Shown here piece by piece: positions 1 through 13,200 of a DNA stretch of 64,000 nucleotides. Both the position numbers and the translations under genes were made by a program. This stretch comes from Brachypterus glaber (lineage: Eukaryota; Arthropoda; Insecta; Coleoptera; Kateretidae), in contig OY294047.1 of the NCBI GenBank assembly GCA_958510825.1, positions 2,914,001 to 2,978,000 of the forward strand, read 5' to 3'. The first letter of the stretch is position 1. The number at the start of each line of letters is the position of its first letter. The notes beneath the pieces are model-generated. The model did not search any database. It had not been told where the DNA came from and saw only the letters and a list, made by a program, of their open reading frames with translations.

Positions 1-1266
1 ACTCTTCTAATATTAAATTTAGGTGTTTCGGTGAAGAATACTTTTTTGCTTAGTTTTAAATGAAGGATGACCCTGCAAAATTAAAATTTTATTGGTGCTT
101 TTTTTGTCCCTCATTTAATATGTCCATCTTGGAAGGGCTGTAGATCCCTTAGGGCTCATATCAGGACCAGCCTTTATAGAAACTTTTTCTCATATTTTTG
201 GACTTTTAAATTTTGGCATGCCAGTTTGATAATTAAAAAAATTATTAAATTTTATATTTGCTTTTTAATGCATAAAATGATTGAAATAACTGCTTATATT
301 ATGTAATAATCATTGAAACATAAAAAAATAATTCATGTGATTCAAGTATTGTTTAAAACCTTGGAAGTCACATGGTGTTATCTCAGGTGGTCACGGTTAC
401 ACCCACCTGTATTTTGTTCATATTTTTATTCCTGAGCCCAAAAACGATGTATAACACAATTTAAATCATTCATAAAAATGTACATTAAAACTAGTTAGTT
501 GGTAATTATAATTAGTTATCAAACTACTAGTTAATTATAGTGGAGTTTATCGCATTTTTAGTAATAAAACATCAAAATAAATAATTTAGATATGTTCTCA
601 TGAAATCAAAAACAAATGAAATTTGACGTTGGCCTTTTAAGTTTTAAATGCTTTTATTAAATATTTTAGAGTCTGTTTCACACTGACAGAAAATCGTTAA
701 GTATAATCCAAACCGGCTAATTATCAACAATACTTTAATAATTAAGGGTTTACAGCATTTCCTCAAGGGTAGGTAAAATATGTATTCATAAAAAGTCGAA
801 AAAATCATTACATATTAAATATATTTTAGTGATTTGTTTAATAGGGAAAAACCCGTATAAAATAAAACAAAACACAATCAATGTACCACGAATCATCGGG
901 TGGGTCTCTGACAAGCATGTGACTGGTATTTAAGTGGGTCATTTAAACCTTAATTAATGAATAAAGGTTATAATATTTTGAGATTTATTACCAAATAAAA
1001 ATGTATAAATTATGTTTTAGCAGTGTAAAGGAAAAATATGTGTAATCTTGGCATATACTGCTACACAATTATACGCCCCTGACAGCGAATATTCTACGCT
1101 GAAATCAAAGATAACTAGATTTTGGCTCAAAATCAGAGGCTGCTATCGTAATAAAACGATCCAACGGGTTAATCCAGTTAGGTTTATACGATATTAGGGT
1201 GTTTTTCGGGTGGTAAGAAATAAAATCAATAATCTAGCGGCAAGAGGGTAGATAAAATGTACTTAC
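1..1266. other. Vha16 intron 1 (partial), no exon seen
   Basis: AT-rich sequence downstream of the Vha16 first coding exon on the minus strand. I looked for the next subunit c exon, which should encode a glycine-rich membrane helix followed by GTAKSGTGIAA-like residues, and found none. The rest of the gene is therefore probably off the left edge. No repeat family seen elsewhere in the window was recognised here. Confidence 0.5.
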
Positions 1267-1345
1267 AACTGAAAACGATTGCTGAGGCGGCTCCCATGAC
1301 TCCAAAGAAGGGTCCATAGACAGGGTTAGTTTCCGGTAAAGACAT
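1267..1345 (-). CDS. Vha16: V-ATPase 16 kDa proteolipid subunit c, first coding exon (partial gene)
   Basis: Minus-strand exon of 79 bp encoding MSLPETNPVYGPFFGVMGAA and then SAIVFS. The YGPFFGVMGAASAI run is the highly conserved amino end of the V-ATPase c subunit, the proteolipid that forms the rotor ring of the proton pump in endosome, lysosome and plasma membranes. The exon ends in phase 1 at a consensus donor (gtaagt, reading down from 1266). The remaining exons, with the other membrane helices and the proton-carrying glutamate, are not in the window. The ATG at 1343-1345 is the first in frame before the conserved run. Identification is strong despite the short length. Confidence 0.85.
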
Positions 1346-2630
1346 GTTGAATGTATTTGAGGAGTATTTACAGGTCAAAAAGGACTAAATGTGCACAACA
1401 CTCTACGGAACCAGCGAACCCACTGACAAAAATGGCTTACACGACTGCGAGCAGCAAGAATGGGTCATATGACGATAAGATTTTTCAGGTAGAGTATGGG
1501 TATTTCCAATCACGTGATTGGTCGGATTTGAGTTTAAGGCTAAATTTCGACCAATCGACGAGCTGTTCCGATGATAATTCTGTGATGTCACTTTCACTTC
1601 GTGTCTCGGGACGAGTTATGAACACAGAAACCTTTCTTAATCATAATATATTTAATTTTACTAATATTCCAAAAAATATAACGTATTTTTTTATAAAAAA
1701 TAAACCTAAAATTTATCACAAACTGTTATCCCCGAAAGAATCGTTGATTGTCATGGCGCATGTGATTTCCGCTTTACGAAGCAGGCGCCGATGCCCCGAA
1801 ATTCAAATGTTTCGCCCGGCAAATTGTCAAACTTTTAAGTTGGCTAAGAAATTAAAAATATATTATATTTATAAATATACTAGAATAATTTTATAAAATT
1901 TCATTTGTTTATACAAATATTTATTTTAATTTGTTTGTTTTACATTAATTTTCTACGTCAGCTGTTTTCGGTATTACTTAACACCTCGCTTATAACACCC
2001 AAATTATAATTTGCTATTTTTATTAAATTCGTTTGTTTATAACAGCAATAACTGCTATTTTTAATAATAAAATTGAGTATGGCTTTTACTAATTTAAAAA
2101 ATATATATAAACCTATATAGGAGAATTTTCAACATTTTTCGTTCTTTTTTGCATTTTCTAAAAAAAATTGAATTTATTTTTTGAAAAAACGAAAAAAATT
2201 TTTTTTATTTTTTAACATCCTTACTTTATCTCGATTTTTGCCAAAAACAATCCCAGCCGAGATCTGGAGAAGGTACCATGGTCATATTGCAATATGGTCC
2301 AAGTTTGATGTCTTTTGATCAAAGCGTACTTGAGTTATCGATCGATTTAAACATAAAAAAATCACTTTTTGTACAAATGCTGGATTTCCTATATTCTTGA
2401 ATTAAGAAAAAAAATGTAAGAAAGCCCTAGCGCCGCAGGCGAAGTTTTTACATTCTATGGTCTTTTTAAATTTTAAACCAGTCTTTTACTTTACAATTAG
2501 TTAGATATAAAATTTTCAATAATACAAGGAATTCTAGCGCCGCAGGCGGCGAAATTTTTTCTACAAATTTTGCAATTATTTTATCCTGTTTGATCTTGAC
2601 AAGTGCTATTAGGCACCTTCACCAAAATAA
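1346..2630. other. Vha16 upstream region, no further gene recognised
   Basis: The first ~500 bp is less AT-rich and contains CCAAT boxes and CG-containing stretches (about 1750-1820), as expected for a housekeeping promoter. From 1850 it becomes very AT-rich. Two short motifs, ctagcgccgcaggcg, recur near 2428 and 2531. A 181-codon frame across the promoter (1351-1896) resembles nothing known and is not called. Confidence 0.4.
1506..1521. promoter_or_regulatory. CLEAR/M-box-like palindrome upstream of Vha16
   Basis: A perfect 16-bp palindrome, ccaatcacgtgattgg, contains the E-box CACGTG in the TCACGTGA context preferred by MITF/TFEB-family factors, flanked by CCAAT on both sides. It lies about 165 bp upstream of the Vha16 start codon. 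MITF/TFEB factors are known to activate V-ATPase genes in flies and mammals. Binding here is inferred only. Confidence 0.5.
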
Positions 2631-2639
2631 TTATACTTG

Positions 2640-3065
2640 CACTTAAGGGTGAATTTTTTAGTGATCAACTTTTTTGGCAGGGGTAAAATAATTTTTTTTT
2701 TGGGGGGTGAGGACCTTTTGTTGTTGTCATCAAAATTTTTGACAGGAGTAACGTGACGAGGACCCTTTTTTTAAAGATAGTGAGAAAAATCCAACCCCCC
2801 CTCTTGGGGGCCACCCTGGTGATTTTTTTTAGTGATCAAAATTTTTGGCAGGTGTAAAATATTTTTTTTTTTGGGGGGTGAGGACTCTTTTTTTACTCGT
2901 CAAATTTTTTGGCAGGTGTAAAAATTTTTTTTCAGGAGGATTTTTTTTTTGACATCAAATTTTTGGGTAAGTAAAAATTTTTATCGGTGGTGCACCGGTG
3001 AGGACCTTTTTTTTAGTCATCAAAATTCAGGGGTATCATCAACCTATAGGGGCCACCAAGCAAGG
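2640..3065. repeat. T/G-rich degenerate tandem repeat
   Basis: Several imperfect units combine the motif atcaaaatttttggcagg(g/t)gtaaaa with a G-run and gtgaggac. Related sequence occurs near 40,960-41,180 and, inverted, near 54,540-54,920, so this is a dispersed low-complexity family. No coding potential. Confidence 0.6.
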
Positions 3066-3344
3066 GCGGATTTGGGGGGGGGGGGCTATATTAGCATAGA
3101 AATACATTCAAAATTATATTTTTGGTGACTGCAATTTTTTTTCTTCTTATGGATGCCCCCCCCCCCCTTAAAATGAAATAAATCCGCCCCTGCCACCAAG
3201 CCCGAGGCTAGTGAGATTTTTTAACTATTATAGGTGAAACAAACAGGCGCGTAGACATGGGGGGTAGAGGGGGTATCCCCCCCCCCAAGAATCTTTATTT
3301 GTAAATTTTTTAATTTTAAATAAAAAATTAAAATATCAGCGGGT

Positions 3345-3560
3345 GTTTGGGTAGGAGCGCCAATTTTTGTAGAAACGATCAGGGACAAAGCTTTTTTTTT
3401 TCGGAGGGTGGGTATTATTTTGTTTTGGTAGGGGCGCCAAATTTTGTAGAAACGCTTAGGGACAAAGATTTTGTTTTTGTTTTAGGAAGGTGTTTTTTTT
3501 GTTTTGGCTCAGGGACAAAGCTTTTTTTTTTTCATTTTCGGAAGGTAAAAATTTAGTTTT
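3345..3560. repeat. Short tandem repeat, about 85-bp unit
   Basis: Two and a half imperfect units, each with ggtagg(a/g)gcgccaa, then tttgtagaaacg and agggacaaag, followed by a T-run. Short open frames across it are a by-product of the repeat. Confidence 0.6.
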
Positions 3561-3630
3561 GTTTTTAGTCAGTTTCGTAAAAAGTTCTGGTAATCGGCAA
3601 ATTTTCAAAGGTGATGATCTTTTTTTAGTT

Positions 3631-3819
3631 ATAGGTCGTCGCCGAGGTATTGATTCTAGTATACGGGTTTGAGGAGCCCGCTCCGTGTGCAGTCCAGTCG
3701 ACTAGACGCGCAAATACGTTGCTGAAGTAACGTATTTGTGGCATCTAGTTGACTGGTGCTCTGCACGCAGCGGGGTTTCACGCCCGTATGCTGAAATCAA
3801 TACCTTGGCGACGGCCTAT
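3631..3819. mobile_element. Foldback (MITE-like) element, ~190 bp
   Basis: Nearly the whole segment is an imperfect palindrome. The ends ataggtcgtcgccgaggta and taccttggcgacggcctat pair, and the centre pairs caaatacgtt with aacgtatttg around a short loop. This is the structure of a terminal-inverted-repeat element or long-hairpin locus. Superfamily not assignable; candidate target duplications (AGTT or AGTTAT) are ambiguous. Confidence 0.7.
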
Positions 3820-4197
3820 AGTTATCACTGCAGTGATTATTATGATGACTCATCATCATGCTGACTCACCAGTTTCTTTCAGGTATTGAAACGAATTTTT
3901 GGTAGTCGTAAATCTTTAGGAATGTCGAAAATTCTCAGTCATCAATTTTTTTAGTTTCTGGGGGGACAACATTTTTATTTGGCAGATGGCAAATTTTGTC
4001 AAAAACAAAAACCTCGGAACGCCCCTGGGTGGAATGTCTTGAAAAAAAGATAAAAAATAATCCTTCTTTATTTATTACTATGCAAATTTAAAAAAAAAAT
4101 AATAAAATTTTCTAAAATTATTTATAATACAAATATATTACATAAATAGTTTGTACAGACAGGAATGATAACCTTAAATACACACATATTTTAAAAA

Positions 4198-4299
4198 TTA
4201 GTGTTTTTCCAAAGCCTTAACTAATAAATCGTTCATTGAAGTCAGAAGGATTCTTGGATCGTCCACTAGTCCAGCGCCTACCATAGAATTTGCAAAAAG
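4198..4299 (-). CDS. Trap1: TRAP1 exon 13 (stop)
   Basis: Encodes [20 protein letters not shown] and [13 protein letters not shown], stop at 4198-4200. The ending matches other TRAP1 proteins. Possible poly(A) signals on this strand occur about 70-135 bp downstream (tttatt on the plus strand near 4066-4135). Confidence 0.92.
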   Translation of the reverse strand, partial: LFANSMVGAGLVDDPRILLTSMNDLLVKALEKH

Positions 4300-7200
4300 C
4301 TGAAAATAATTATAATTAATATAAATTACATCGACACTCCCATCCAACAAGGATGTAACTCAAGTTAGGCCCATTTTGAGTTATGCTCATAGGTAAACGC
4401 CTTATAAAAAGATACACATGGTGGTACTACTCAGATTTTTCTACAGGCCATTTTAACCAAAAGTTTACCTAAAAAGGCTAAAGTAAGAAATTCTAAACTT
4501 GAATTTTATCAGAAACAAACAATAAATAAAGGATAAATACTTATACAGTTAAATAAAGAATTTTATAAGCTTTCAAATGATGTATCACTTGGCTACCTTT
4601 TCCACTTCAATTATTTGCCCACTCTTAAATAAAAAATATATATTTTAGAAATTTAGCTGTCGTGAAGAATGACAATATATGAGTTACGGCTTTGTTGCTT
4701 GGGGGTATCGTCATCCGCACTTGATATTATAGTTTGACGCACGAATCTGTGGCTACGGGAAATATGTTTGGAATGTGTGTGCAAGTGGGAGGCCTATTGT
4801 ATGCACGCATGCCTTATAACGTTCTTGACGGAAAGGAGAGAGCGCGAATGACTCCTCCCCCTTTCGTCGGAGACTTTCTTTCATGCGGAGAACTATACTA
4901 AGAGAGTCTATGTATTGAAATCTTCGCCGAAAAGTCAAAATCTTTGACCATGTTTTTTCACATTTCTCGACGTTTTAGACCTTCCCGAGTCGAAATCAGT
5001 AAAAAAAAATTTGCGTCCGTCTGTCTGGGTGTAAACTCGCTAACTCCATTTCTAAAACTAGATGAAATGTTGCAAGCACCCTGTCAAAACATCGGCATTA
5101 TTGTACACTAGAGCCATCTAGTTTGCAAATAGGTGTTTTGTTTGATTTTAAATTCTGTATCTTTAAAACATTATATTCTAGCAAAAAACTGTATATAACC
5201 TTTTTTTATAGGGCTTAAAAAGAGCTTTTATTTAAAATAATTAAAAACCTTTTACTGCTTTAAACGCCAATATCTCGAAAACAATGTGTTTTAGGAAAAC
5301 GTTGTTTATAACATTTTTTGACCAATTTAAAATTATCTTTTATATATGTGCTAAATTAACCAAATACAATAATAATTGCCTTAATTATAAACAAAAAAAG
5401 CTAAAAATAGGAGTTTTACCCTATTTTTACCCCCTTACCCCCAATCGTTTACCCCCAAAATCTAATCAGCTCTTCGGAATACGATAAGAAACAATATGCA
5501 AAAACCGCAAGTCGATATCTCATGTAGAAATGGAGTTAGAGAGTTTACACCCAGATAGACAGACAGACAGACGGACGGACGGACGCAAACATTTTTTTTA
5601 CTGATTTTGGGTCAGAATGGTCTAAAACGTCGAGAAATGTGAAAAACGTGGACAAAGATTTTGACTTTTCGGCGAAGATTGCAATACATCGGCACTCTTA
5701 GTAGCACTAAGTGCCGATGTAAAAGATATCGACAAGCGGTTTTTTTGAATATTGTTTCTTATCATATTTCGAAGAGCTGATTAGATTTTGTGGGTAAACG
5801 ATTGGGGGTAAGGGGGTAAGAATGGAGTAAACTCCCATTTTTAGCGTTTATAATTAAGGCAATTATTATTGTATTTGGTTAATTTAGCACTTATATAAAA
5901 GATTTTTTAAATTGCTCAAAAAATGTTATTATAACTATTGTTTCCTAAAATACATTAATTTCGGGATATTAGCGTTTTATTTAGCATAACTCATTTTAAA
6001 AATATACATTTCAAATTAAAGCTCTTTTTAAGCCCTACATATACAGTTTTTGCTAGAATATAATGTTTTGGAGGTACAGACTTTCAAATTTTAATAAATT
6101 ATGCAATACGCATTAATGGCTGCCTATTCACACAACTTCCTATTTCATAACGTTTCAAATTAGTGCCTAGTGCCGATGTTTTGACAAGGTGCTTGCAACT
6201 GTTCAGCTGGTTTGTATCTAGTTATGCAATAACTAGTAAAAATTTAACGTTATTTAATAGTTATTTATGGTACTAGTGGGTAAAGTAAGATATTGCCCAT
6301 GAGAAAATTAACCTGAGAGGCGTCTACCAAGCAGGTTAATTTTCGAAAGGGCAATTTCGGTTTACCCATGAGTGACATACAAGGTTTTATCCAATAAATA
6401 GCTTACTAATTCATATTTTTATTAAAAATTTTAATGACATTTACAAGAAAATAATTTGACAAGAGACAGTTGAGTGGGAAAAAAATAAATAATTATCCAC
6501 TCAATAAAGTAAGATCCACGCGGGGGTTATTATTGAGTTTATCTATTTAAAATAAAGCTGGTAATTGTCTTATTATCTGTATGTATTGGATAAATACGTT
6601 TTTAATGTATAAATCTCCAGATTTCTAACCTTAAAATTATTTGTATATTATTATTAAGGGGTCGACCATAAAATACGTCACGTAAATTGACCAAAATTCA
6701 TACACTTCATACCCCGTTTGTCGCGTTATAAAGGGATATAGAGATTTCATATTTTGGCTATCCCCCAATAGGGGGAACATCTCTAGAGCCTTTAATAACG
6801 CGAGAAACGGGTATGAAGTGTATGAATTTTGGTCAGTTTGTGTGACGCATTTTATGGATGTTCATTATACAGAAAAAATCCCTAGTTTAGGAGGATTAAC
6901 ACGGGACCAGTCCGCCTCTAGAACCAGAACCTGTCAAATAGGTATAATAAAATAAAAATATAATAAAATAACAAAAAAATAAAATCCATCTTTTAAAAAC
7001 TACATACTCAAAAAACTCTAATCAGATGGTTCAAATCTTATCAAGTACATGTTTTAAATGAACAGATAAGAATTAATATCTATCATTATAATAACATTTT
7101 TAAAAACCATACCATTTATGTCACTTTGTATAAAAATCTAATTCTTGTCCCAAGCTGGAAAAAAATTATAATAAGTTTTTTGTGTAGTTTCATTTAACGG

Positions 7201-10200
7201 TTTACGTGTTTTTTAAATTTTTCTTCCATAAAGTCCAAATCAAGTAAACCTAGCCAAAAATGCCTAAAAATTAATTTTTTACTTACTTGGTTGGCCAAAA
7301 GTTCTGCTAATTCCGGATCAGTAGCCATTAATTTGTGCAACTTCTTAATGATAGGATGTCTAAAATAAGATAAAAACCAATCACAAATTTTTCTTCAAAA
7401 AGTCCAAGAGGTGGCGTCGAAAATGTGCAAGAGTTTTCTAAAGGGTAATATTTTCAGATAAGGTTACATTTTAGTGATGGAAAGTTCCTGTAGAGTCAGC
7501 ACTAAAATATAACCTAATCTTAACATATTAGCCTTCAGAAAAATCTTGCATATTTTCGACGCCAGCTCTCCGACTAAAATATTTATCATCAATATTTTAC
7601 ATCGGCACTTAGTGCTACTAAGAGTGCCGATGTATTGAAATCTTCGCCGAAAAGTCAAAATCTTTGACCACGTTTTTTTCACATTTCTCGACGTTTTAGA
7701 CCATTCTAAGTCGAAATCAGTAAAAAAAAAATTTGCGTCCGTCTGTCTGTCTGGGTGTAAACTCTAACTCCATTTCTACATGAGATATCGACTTGCGGTT
7801 TTTTGCATATTGTTTCTTATCGTATGCCGAAGAACTGATTAGATTTTGGGGGTAAACGATTGGGGGTAAGGGGGTAAAAATAGGGTAAAACTCCTATTTT
7901 TAGCGTTTTTTGTTTATAATTAAGGCAATTATTATTGTATTTGGTTAATTTTGCACTTATATGAAAGATAATTTTAAATTGGTCAAAAAATGTTATAAAC
8001 AACGTTTTCCTAAAACGCATTGTTTTCGAGATATTGGCGTTTAAAGTAGTAAAAGGTTTTTTTAGCAAATCTCACATATTTATAACCCGATTTCAAAAAA
8101 TTATTTTTTAAATAAAAGCTGTTTTAAGCCCTATAAAAAATGTTATATACAGTTTTTTGCTAGAGTATAATGTTTTAAAGATACAGAATTTAAAATCAAA
8201 CAAAACACCTAGTTTGAAATTTGCAAACTAGATGGCTCTAGTGTACAATAGTGCTGATGTTTTGACAGGGTGCGTGCAACGTTTCATCTAGTTAATTTTT
8301 TTGAATCCGAAATTTTTTATTGGGTAGACAATCAAGCTATTCTATAAGGGTTTGGTTGGAGCGGAAGGTGTTAAACTTACCTTGGGTTCAATTCGAATTG
8401 CGGTTGCAAAATGGCGTATCTGCGGTCTTCCGGCAGTTGGTGACTTTGCGTTCTTATAAAGTGTCTGGCGGCGGCCATTTCTTCCACAGTTATGACGCAG
8501 GGGTGGCTTTCCAGTCGACTGGTGGCGTTAACTTGAGCCACTTTGCCGTTTAGTTTGTTTTTGAGCCACGAAGAAAGGTCGTTAATTTCGCTACGTTTTA
8601 AACTGTCTTCACCTAAAAAAATAAACGAAAATAAACTTTAAACTCGAAAGTATTGTAAAAACAAGCCGTGAAGATATATGTAATGCCACGCATTCCATTA
8701 TATATTATTCACAGTAAATAGTATAATGCATTTTCCCAAATATTAAAAAAACGATTATCAAAAAAAAAAATTAAAAAAAAGTTTTACCCTCATTACCTCC
8801 CCGTGGATCTGCCCCTGTTGACAATGAATTTTTGTCCTCAAAACGTGAAATTTCACCTTCAAATTAATTTTTCTCGAAAACGGTTAATCCTACTGTATTA
8901 CAGTGTAATACAACAAGAGTACATTTTTTATGTATTTTGACCTGAGGAATCCAGTTCCAATAATAAAATTACAAAAAAGGTACACAGAAAAAAGTTTGGG
9001 ACAAAAAACTGATAAGGCCCCCCGTTTCGCACACCCCTGGTTAAAATAATAAAAATTTAAAAAAATAAAATAAGTACATGAAAATAACACGAAGATGGGC
9101 CTTATTAAAATTAGTTCACATGCAAAACCTCGTTAATATATCCCAAAGGGTCCCTGAGTTAATAAATAAAAACCGATTTTTCAACGGTTTAGCTCCCTTA
9201 CGACGCATTTTTAGACATATGTTCATAGGAACTTTTTGTCATATTTTATTATGTAGAATCACCGCTTAAAATTATTGACCCTATTTCAAATACACCGTGT
9301 ATAAATCTGGGGGTTTTAAGGGTTCATTTTTTAAATTTTTATTTATTTGTTTAAAAAAAATAAAAATTTTTAAAAGAAATTCGTCTAACCGATCTGAGAC
9401 AGATATTTTATAAGGACAATAACCAAATTTTATTATCTTAACTATAACATACTAGTATGGTTTGGAGAGTGTTGTTTAAATGACGTCATAGTTAATTGGT
9501 AAAGTAAAAGAAATATCTTTTCCGAGGTTAAAAAGTTGATTGAGTTGTTTATTTTGCGATATTTGAAATTGAGAACCTAAAATGAGGTCTACAAGGAAAA
9601 AATAAGGCTTGTCCTAACTTTGCAAGAATATTTTTGCATAAAGTTTACTAAGTTACTTTTATTTAACTCGCTTATCGTATCTATATTATCCACGAATGAT
9701 ATCTGACGATTGTTTAAAATAATATCAATAGAATCCATTCTTGCCGAGATTCTTGCAAAAGTGGTAAAACAATCTTGTACATAAGTCCGACTTCCACAAA
9801 AACACTAACCTCTTCTTCGTCGAAAAAATATGATTCGGAAAGGACATAAATATGATAGAAAAGGATAGAAATACTTACTATGCGAGCAAACCACCTAGGG
9901 GTACATGGTTACTAAGAATACTAAGTGTGACGTCATTGTTTGTTGTAGTTAACTAATAAAATGTGTGTAGTATGCTGTTCTTCATACTAGTATGTTATAG
10001 TTTCGATAATAAAATTTGGTTAATGTCATCTTACCCAAGTTTGTGAGATCATTTGCAGCCTTATCATCTCTCATATCTTTTTCCACAGACACCAATTTAT
10101 ATCCTTGAAATTGTTGTAGTTGCATCAGTACCAGTTCATCATAGGGTTCATAACAGAACAATACTTCTTGTTGTTTTCTCTTCAGCGATTCATAATATGG

Positions 10201-13200
10201 CGAAGATTCAGCCAAAGTTCGACTGCAAAAAATATTTATAGTCCAGTGTATGACGGTTTTCTACTCAGAATTATTTCGGATAAGACCGACTGAAAAAGTC
10301 TCTTCTTGTCCGCCGAAAACTGAAGTCGAAGCATTCAACGTTAAATAACAGGAAAACGAAAAAATTTTCGGGGACAATGTAAAGAAACTTTTTAAAGTAC
10401 TTAAAAAGACCTTGCAAATTTATAAAAGTTTCTAGCATAAAAACTAAGGGAGTTATAATGAAAATAAAATGGGTTGCTCGCTTTTTTGAAGAAAAAGTCG
10501 GCAATAAAACCAACGGCTTTACCACAAGAATTGAAACTTGTCGTAATTCTTGTATAATTTACTTTATTTACGTACTAATAATATGTTTCAGAAGTTTGAC
10601 CGGTTTGGAATGCGTATTTTTGAAATAAAGTTTGATTGAAAAACAAAAAAGATACCTAAAAAATGCTTGAGTAAAAACAAAGCTACCTTTTTACTCTAGC
10701 ATTTTTTTAGTGTTTTTCACAAAAAAAAAAGATTTTTTTTGTAAAAATTATAAAAATTTTATTACCTTGGAGCAGCTAAATAGAAAATAGTCCTATTGTC
10801 TTTGGCACGTGAAATATAATCATTCAAAGTTACTTTTTTACCGGAATCCATATGAGATGACTCAAACAACAATAATTTAGCAGCATCTTCCTGAAAAAAA
10901 AAATATACTACATAAACATTGAATATATTCGTATCGTATACGAGTTGTGGAGATTATAATCTCTCTAACTCGAACTAATCTCGCGGTCCTTGAGTTTCGA
11001 GTTATAGAGGTTTCACTGTACTAAATAAAAGAAAGATTTTTTTGTTAAAAAAAGAAAATGTTTTTGGAAATTTGGAACATAGAAGTTTCTTATGTTTACT
11101 TATCCAGAGTTCTCGACAGGGATTGTTTTTGGTAAAATTAAGGGGGTTAAGGGCCACTTGCACCAACTTTTGGTCTGGGATTATCTCAGCTAAACCGAGT
11201 TTAAGTTAAAAATACTGAGTTCTGATTGGTCGGCCGTCAATTTAATCCAAGTTTAAAGTTAAACCATCATTGGTGCAAGTAGCCCTAAAAGGGATAAAAA
11301 CTATTTTTAAAAATTTAATCTTATATAATCTATTTTTTGATTTTTTCTTTTAATTCTTTTATTTTTATTTTTTTAATTTCCAAATTGAAAGGAATTCTTT
11401 TGTTAGCAGGAGTATTTTTAACGCGCCGCTTTAAGCTTAATCGGAGTTGCGACAAATATTACTCACTCCGTCCCTGTTCGATTTTCAAATTTGAAATTAC
11501 AGTTTCCTGTTTTAGTTGATGTCAAAACTGACCGCGAAATATGTTAAATTTGTATTGTTATGTTATTTTAAGAGATTTTTCATCTTTAATTCCTAATTTT
11601 TTGATGTCTATGTGCAACTATTTATCAATCTGTACCGTTTAGTGCTTAATCTTTGCTAATAATTAATTTAATTTTGAAAATATCGTTGATTTTAAAATCC
11701 TAACCTAAAAATGGATTTAATGGACATTGAAAACAATGAACTACATGATATTCTGCTAAAAACTGGTATTATTTTATCATCTAACGATGAACCACATTGC
11801 AAAAGTCAAGAACAGGCATTGGTTCTTCGAAATTTATCGAAACTATTTGATAAAGAAGATTCCAACGAGACAACAAGCTTTTTGAATGAACTACGCAGAG
11901 AATGTAAGAATGAAGAATTTCTGAAAATGTCGTTAGTATCTATGCCTCTGAAAAAAGACGATTCTGATGCATCTATGACATGTATACAAGGACACCAAGA
12001 TAGCTTGCTAAGGTAAAAATAAATTTAAGAAATTTATTATTGATCTTGCCAAGGTTTTTACAAAGACGAGCTTAAAAATACCTCAATGACAATGGATTTT
12101 ACTTATTTTTGAAGATATGTTTTCTCAAAAAAGATTATCTTTCTGCTTGCACTTAAAAAAACTCCAAGATCAAAAAGCAATTTCATTGGCTGCCATTCTA
12201 TGACAGAAAAATTTGTAACTATGGGAACGTTCAAGTATTCCGTAACGAAAATTTTGATCTTTTTGGAGCAACACCCCCCCCCTCCGTAACGCTATTTTCC
12301 TATACCATTAACATATGCGTAACACTCCAAAATGCCCCCCCCCCCTAGGAGTGTTACATAATACTTGAACGTTCCCTATGTTGTCCTACAAGTTTTTACA
12401 AAGGCTATTTTATCCTTGTAAAAAATTTAATAAACTACAAAAATAAACTTATTCTTTAATATTTCAAAGTTGCTTAGTTAACACAAAGTCTCATCAAAGT
12501 AAAATTAATAAAATAAAACATTCAGATATGCCTGCAGCGCTGCAGATTAAGAATATTGTAACACAGTTACAAGCACTGGCGCTATCTTTTCAAAATCCCA
12601 GGGGGGTGCAAAATTTTTGAAGTAGAAGAAGTTTTTATATGAAGCTACAGTTTGCAGCGTTTTTTTGGATCGAAAATTCAGTAGTATATTAAAGCACTTT
12701 ATCACGTTCTTAGCGCACTATAGTAGTTTAGAAAACAAGCCGCTTGCGGATTGTACTCGTGCGCTAAAAACGTATGTTATGAAACTAGTACTTTACTATA
12801 CTATTTGAATTTTCGTTGCAAACTTCAACTTCATGTTTTTATTAAATACTAAACATATATTTTAAAATTGTGAAGCTTTTTAAATTTTTAAATTTTTAAT
12901 ATTTTTAATATTTTTAAATTTTTAAATTTTTAAATTTTTAATATTTGAAAGTATAGACAATATTTTAAGGAGGACCTGGCCGCTCTGTTATAAGTCAAGG
13001 GGGACCATGGCCCCCGGGCCCCCCGGAGTCGGCGCTTATGGTTACAAACTATTTTTTTTATAAAATAATTTGCTTATAAAAGGTTTTTGGAAAATGATTT
13101 ATATAAATTTTCACCTGCAGCACATAAATAGCAATAATCTAATCACAGATTCGCAGTTACGTGCAGCTTGCTTGGGCCAAGAATTTTTTTTATAAAATAA

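Noticed and set aside
1351..1896. 181-codon plus-strand open frame in the Vha16 upstream region
   Set aside because: No recognisable domain, overlaps the promoter with its CLEAR-like palindrome, and has AT-driven composition at the end (Ile/Tyr/Lys-rich).
3347..3672. Phe-rich open frames
   Set aside because: They follow T-runs of a tandem repeat; the composition is low complexity.
7817..8068. Recurring 60-83 codon frame ([15 protein letters not shown]...) in family A copies
   Set aside because: It recurs because the copies are young. It is truncated or shifted in several copies, has no start context or domain, and overlaps structural parts of the repeat.
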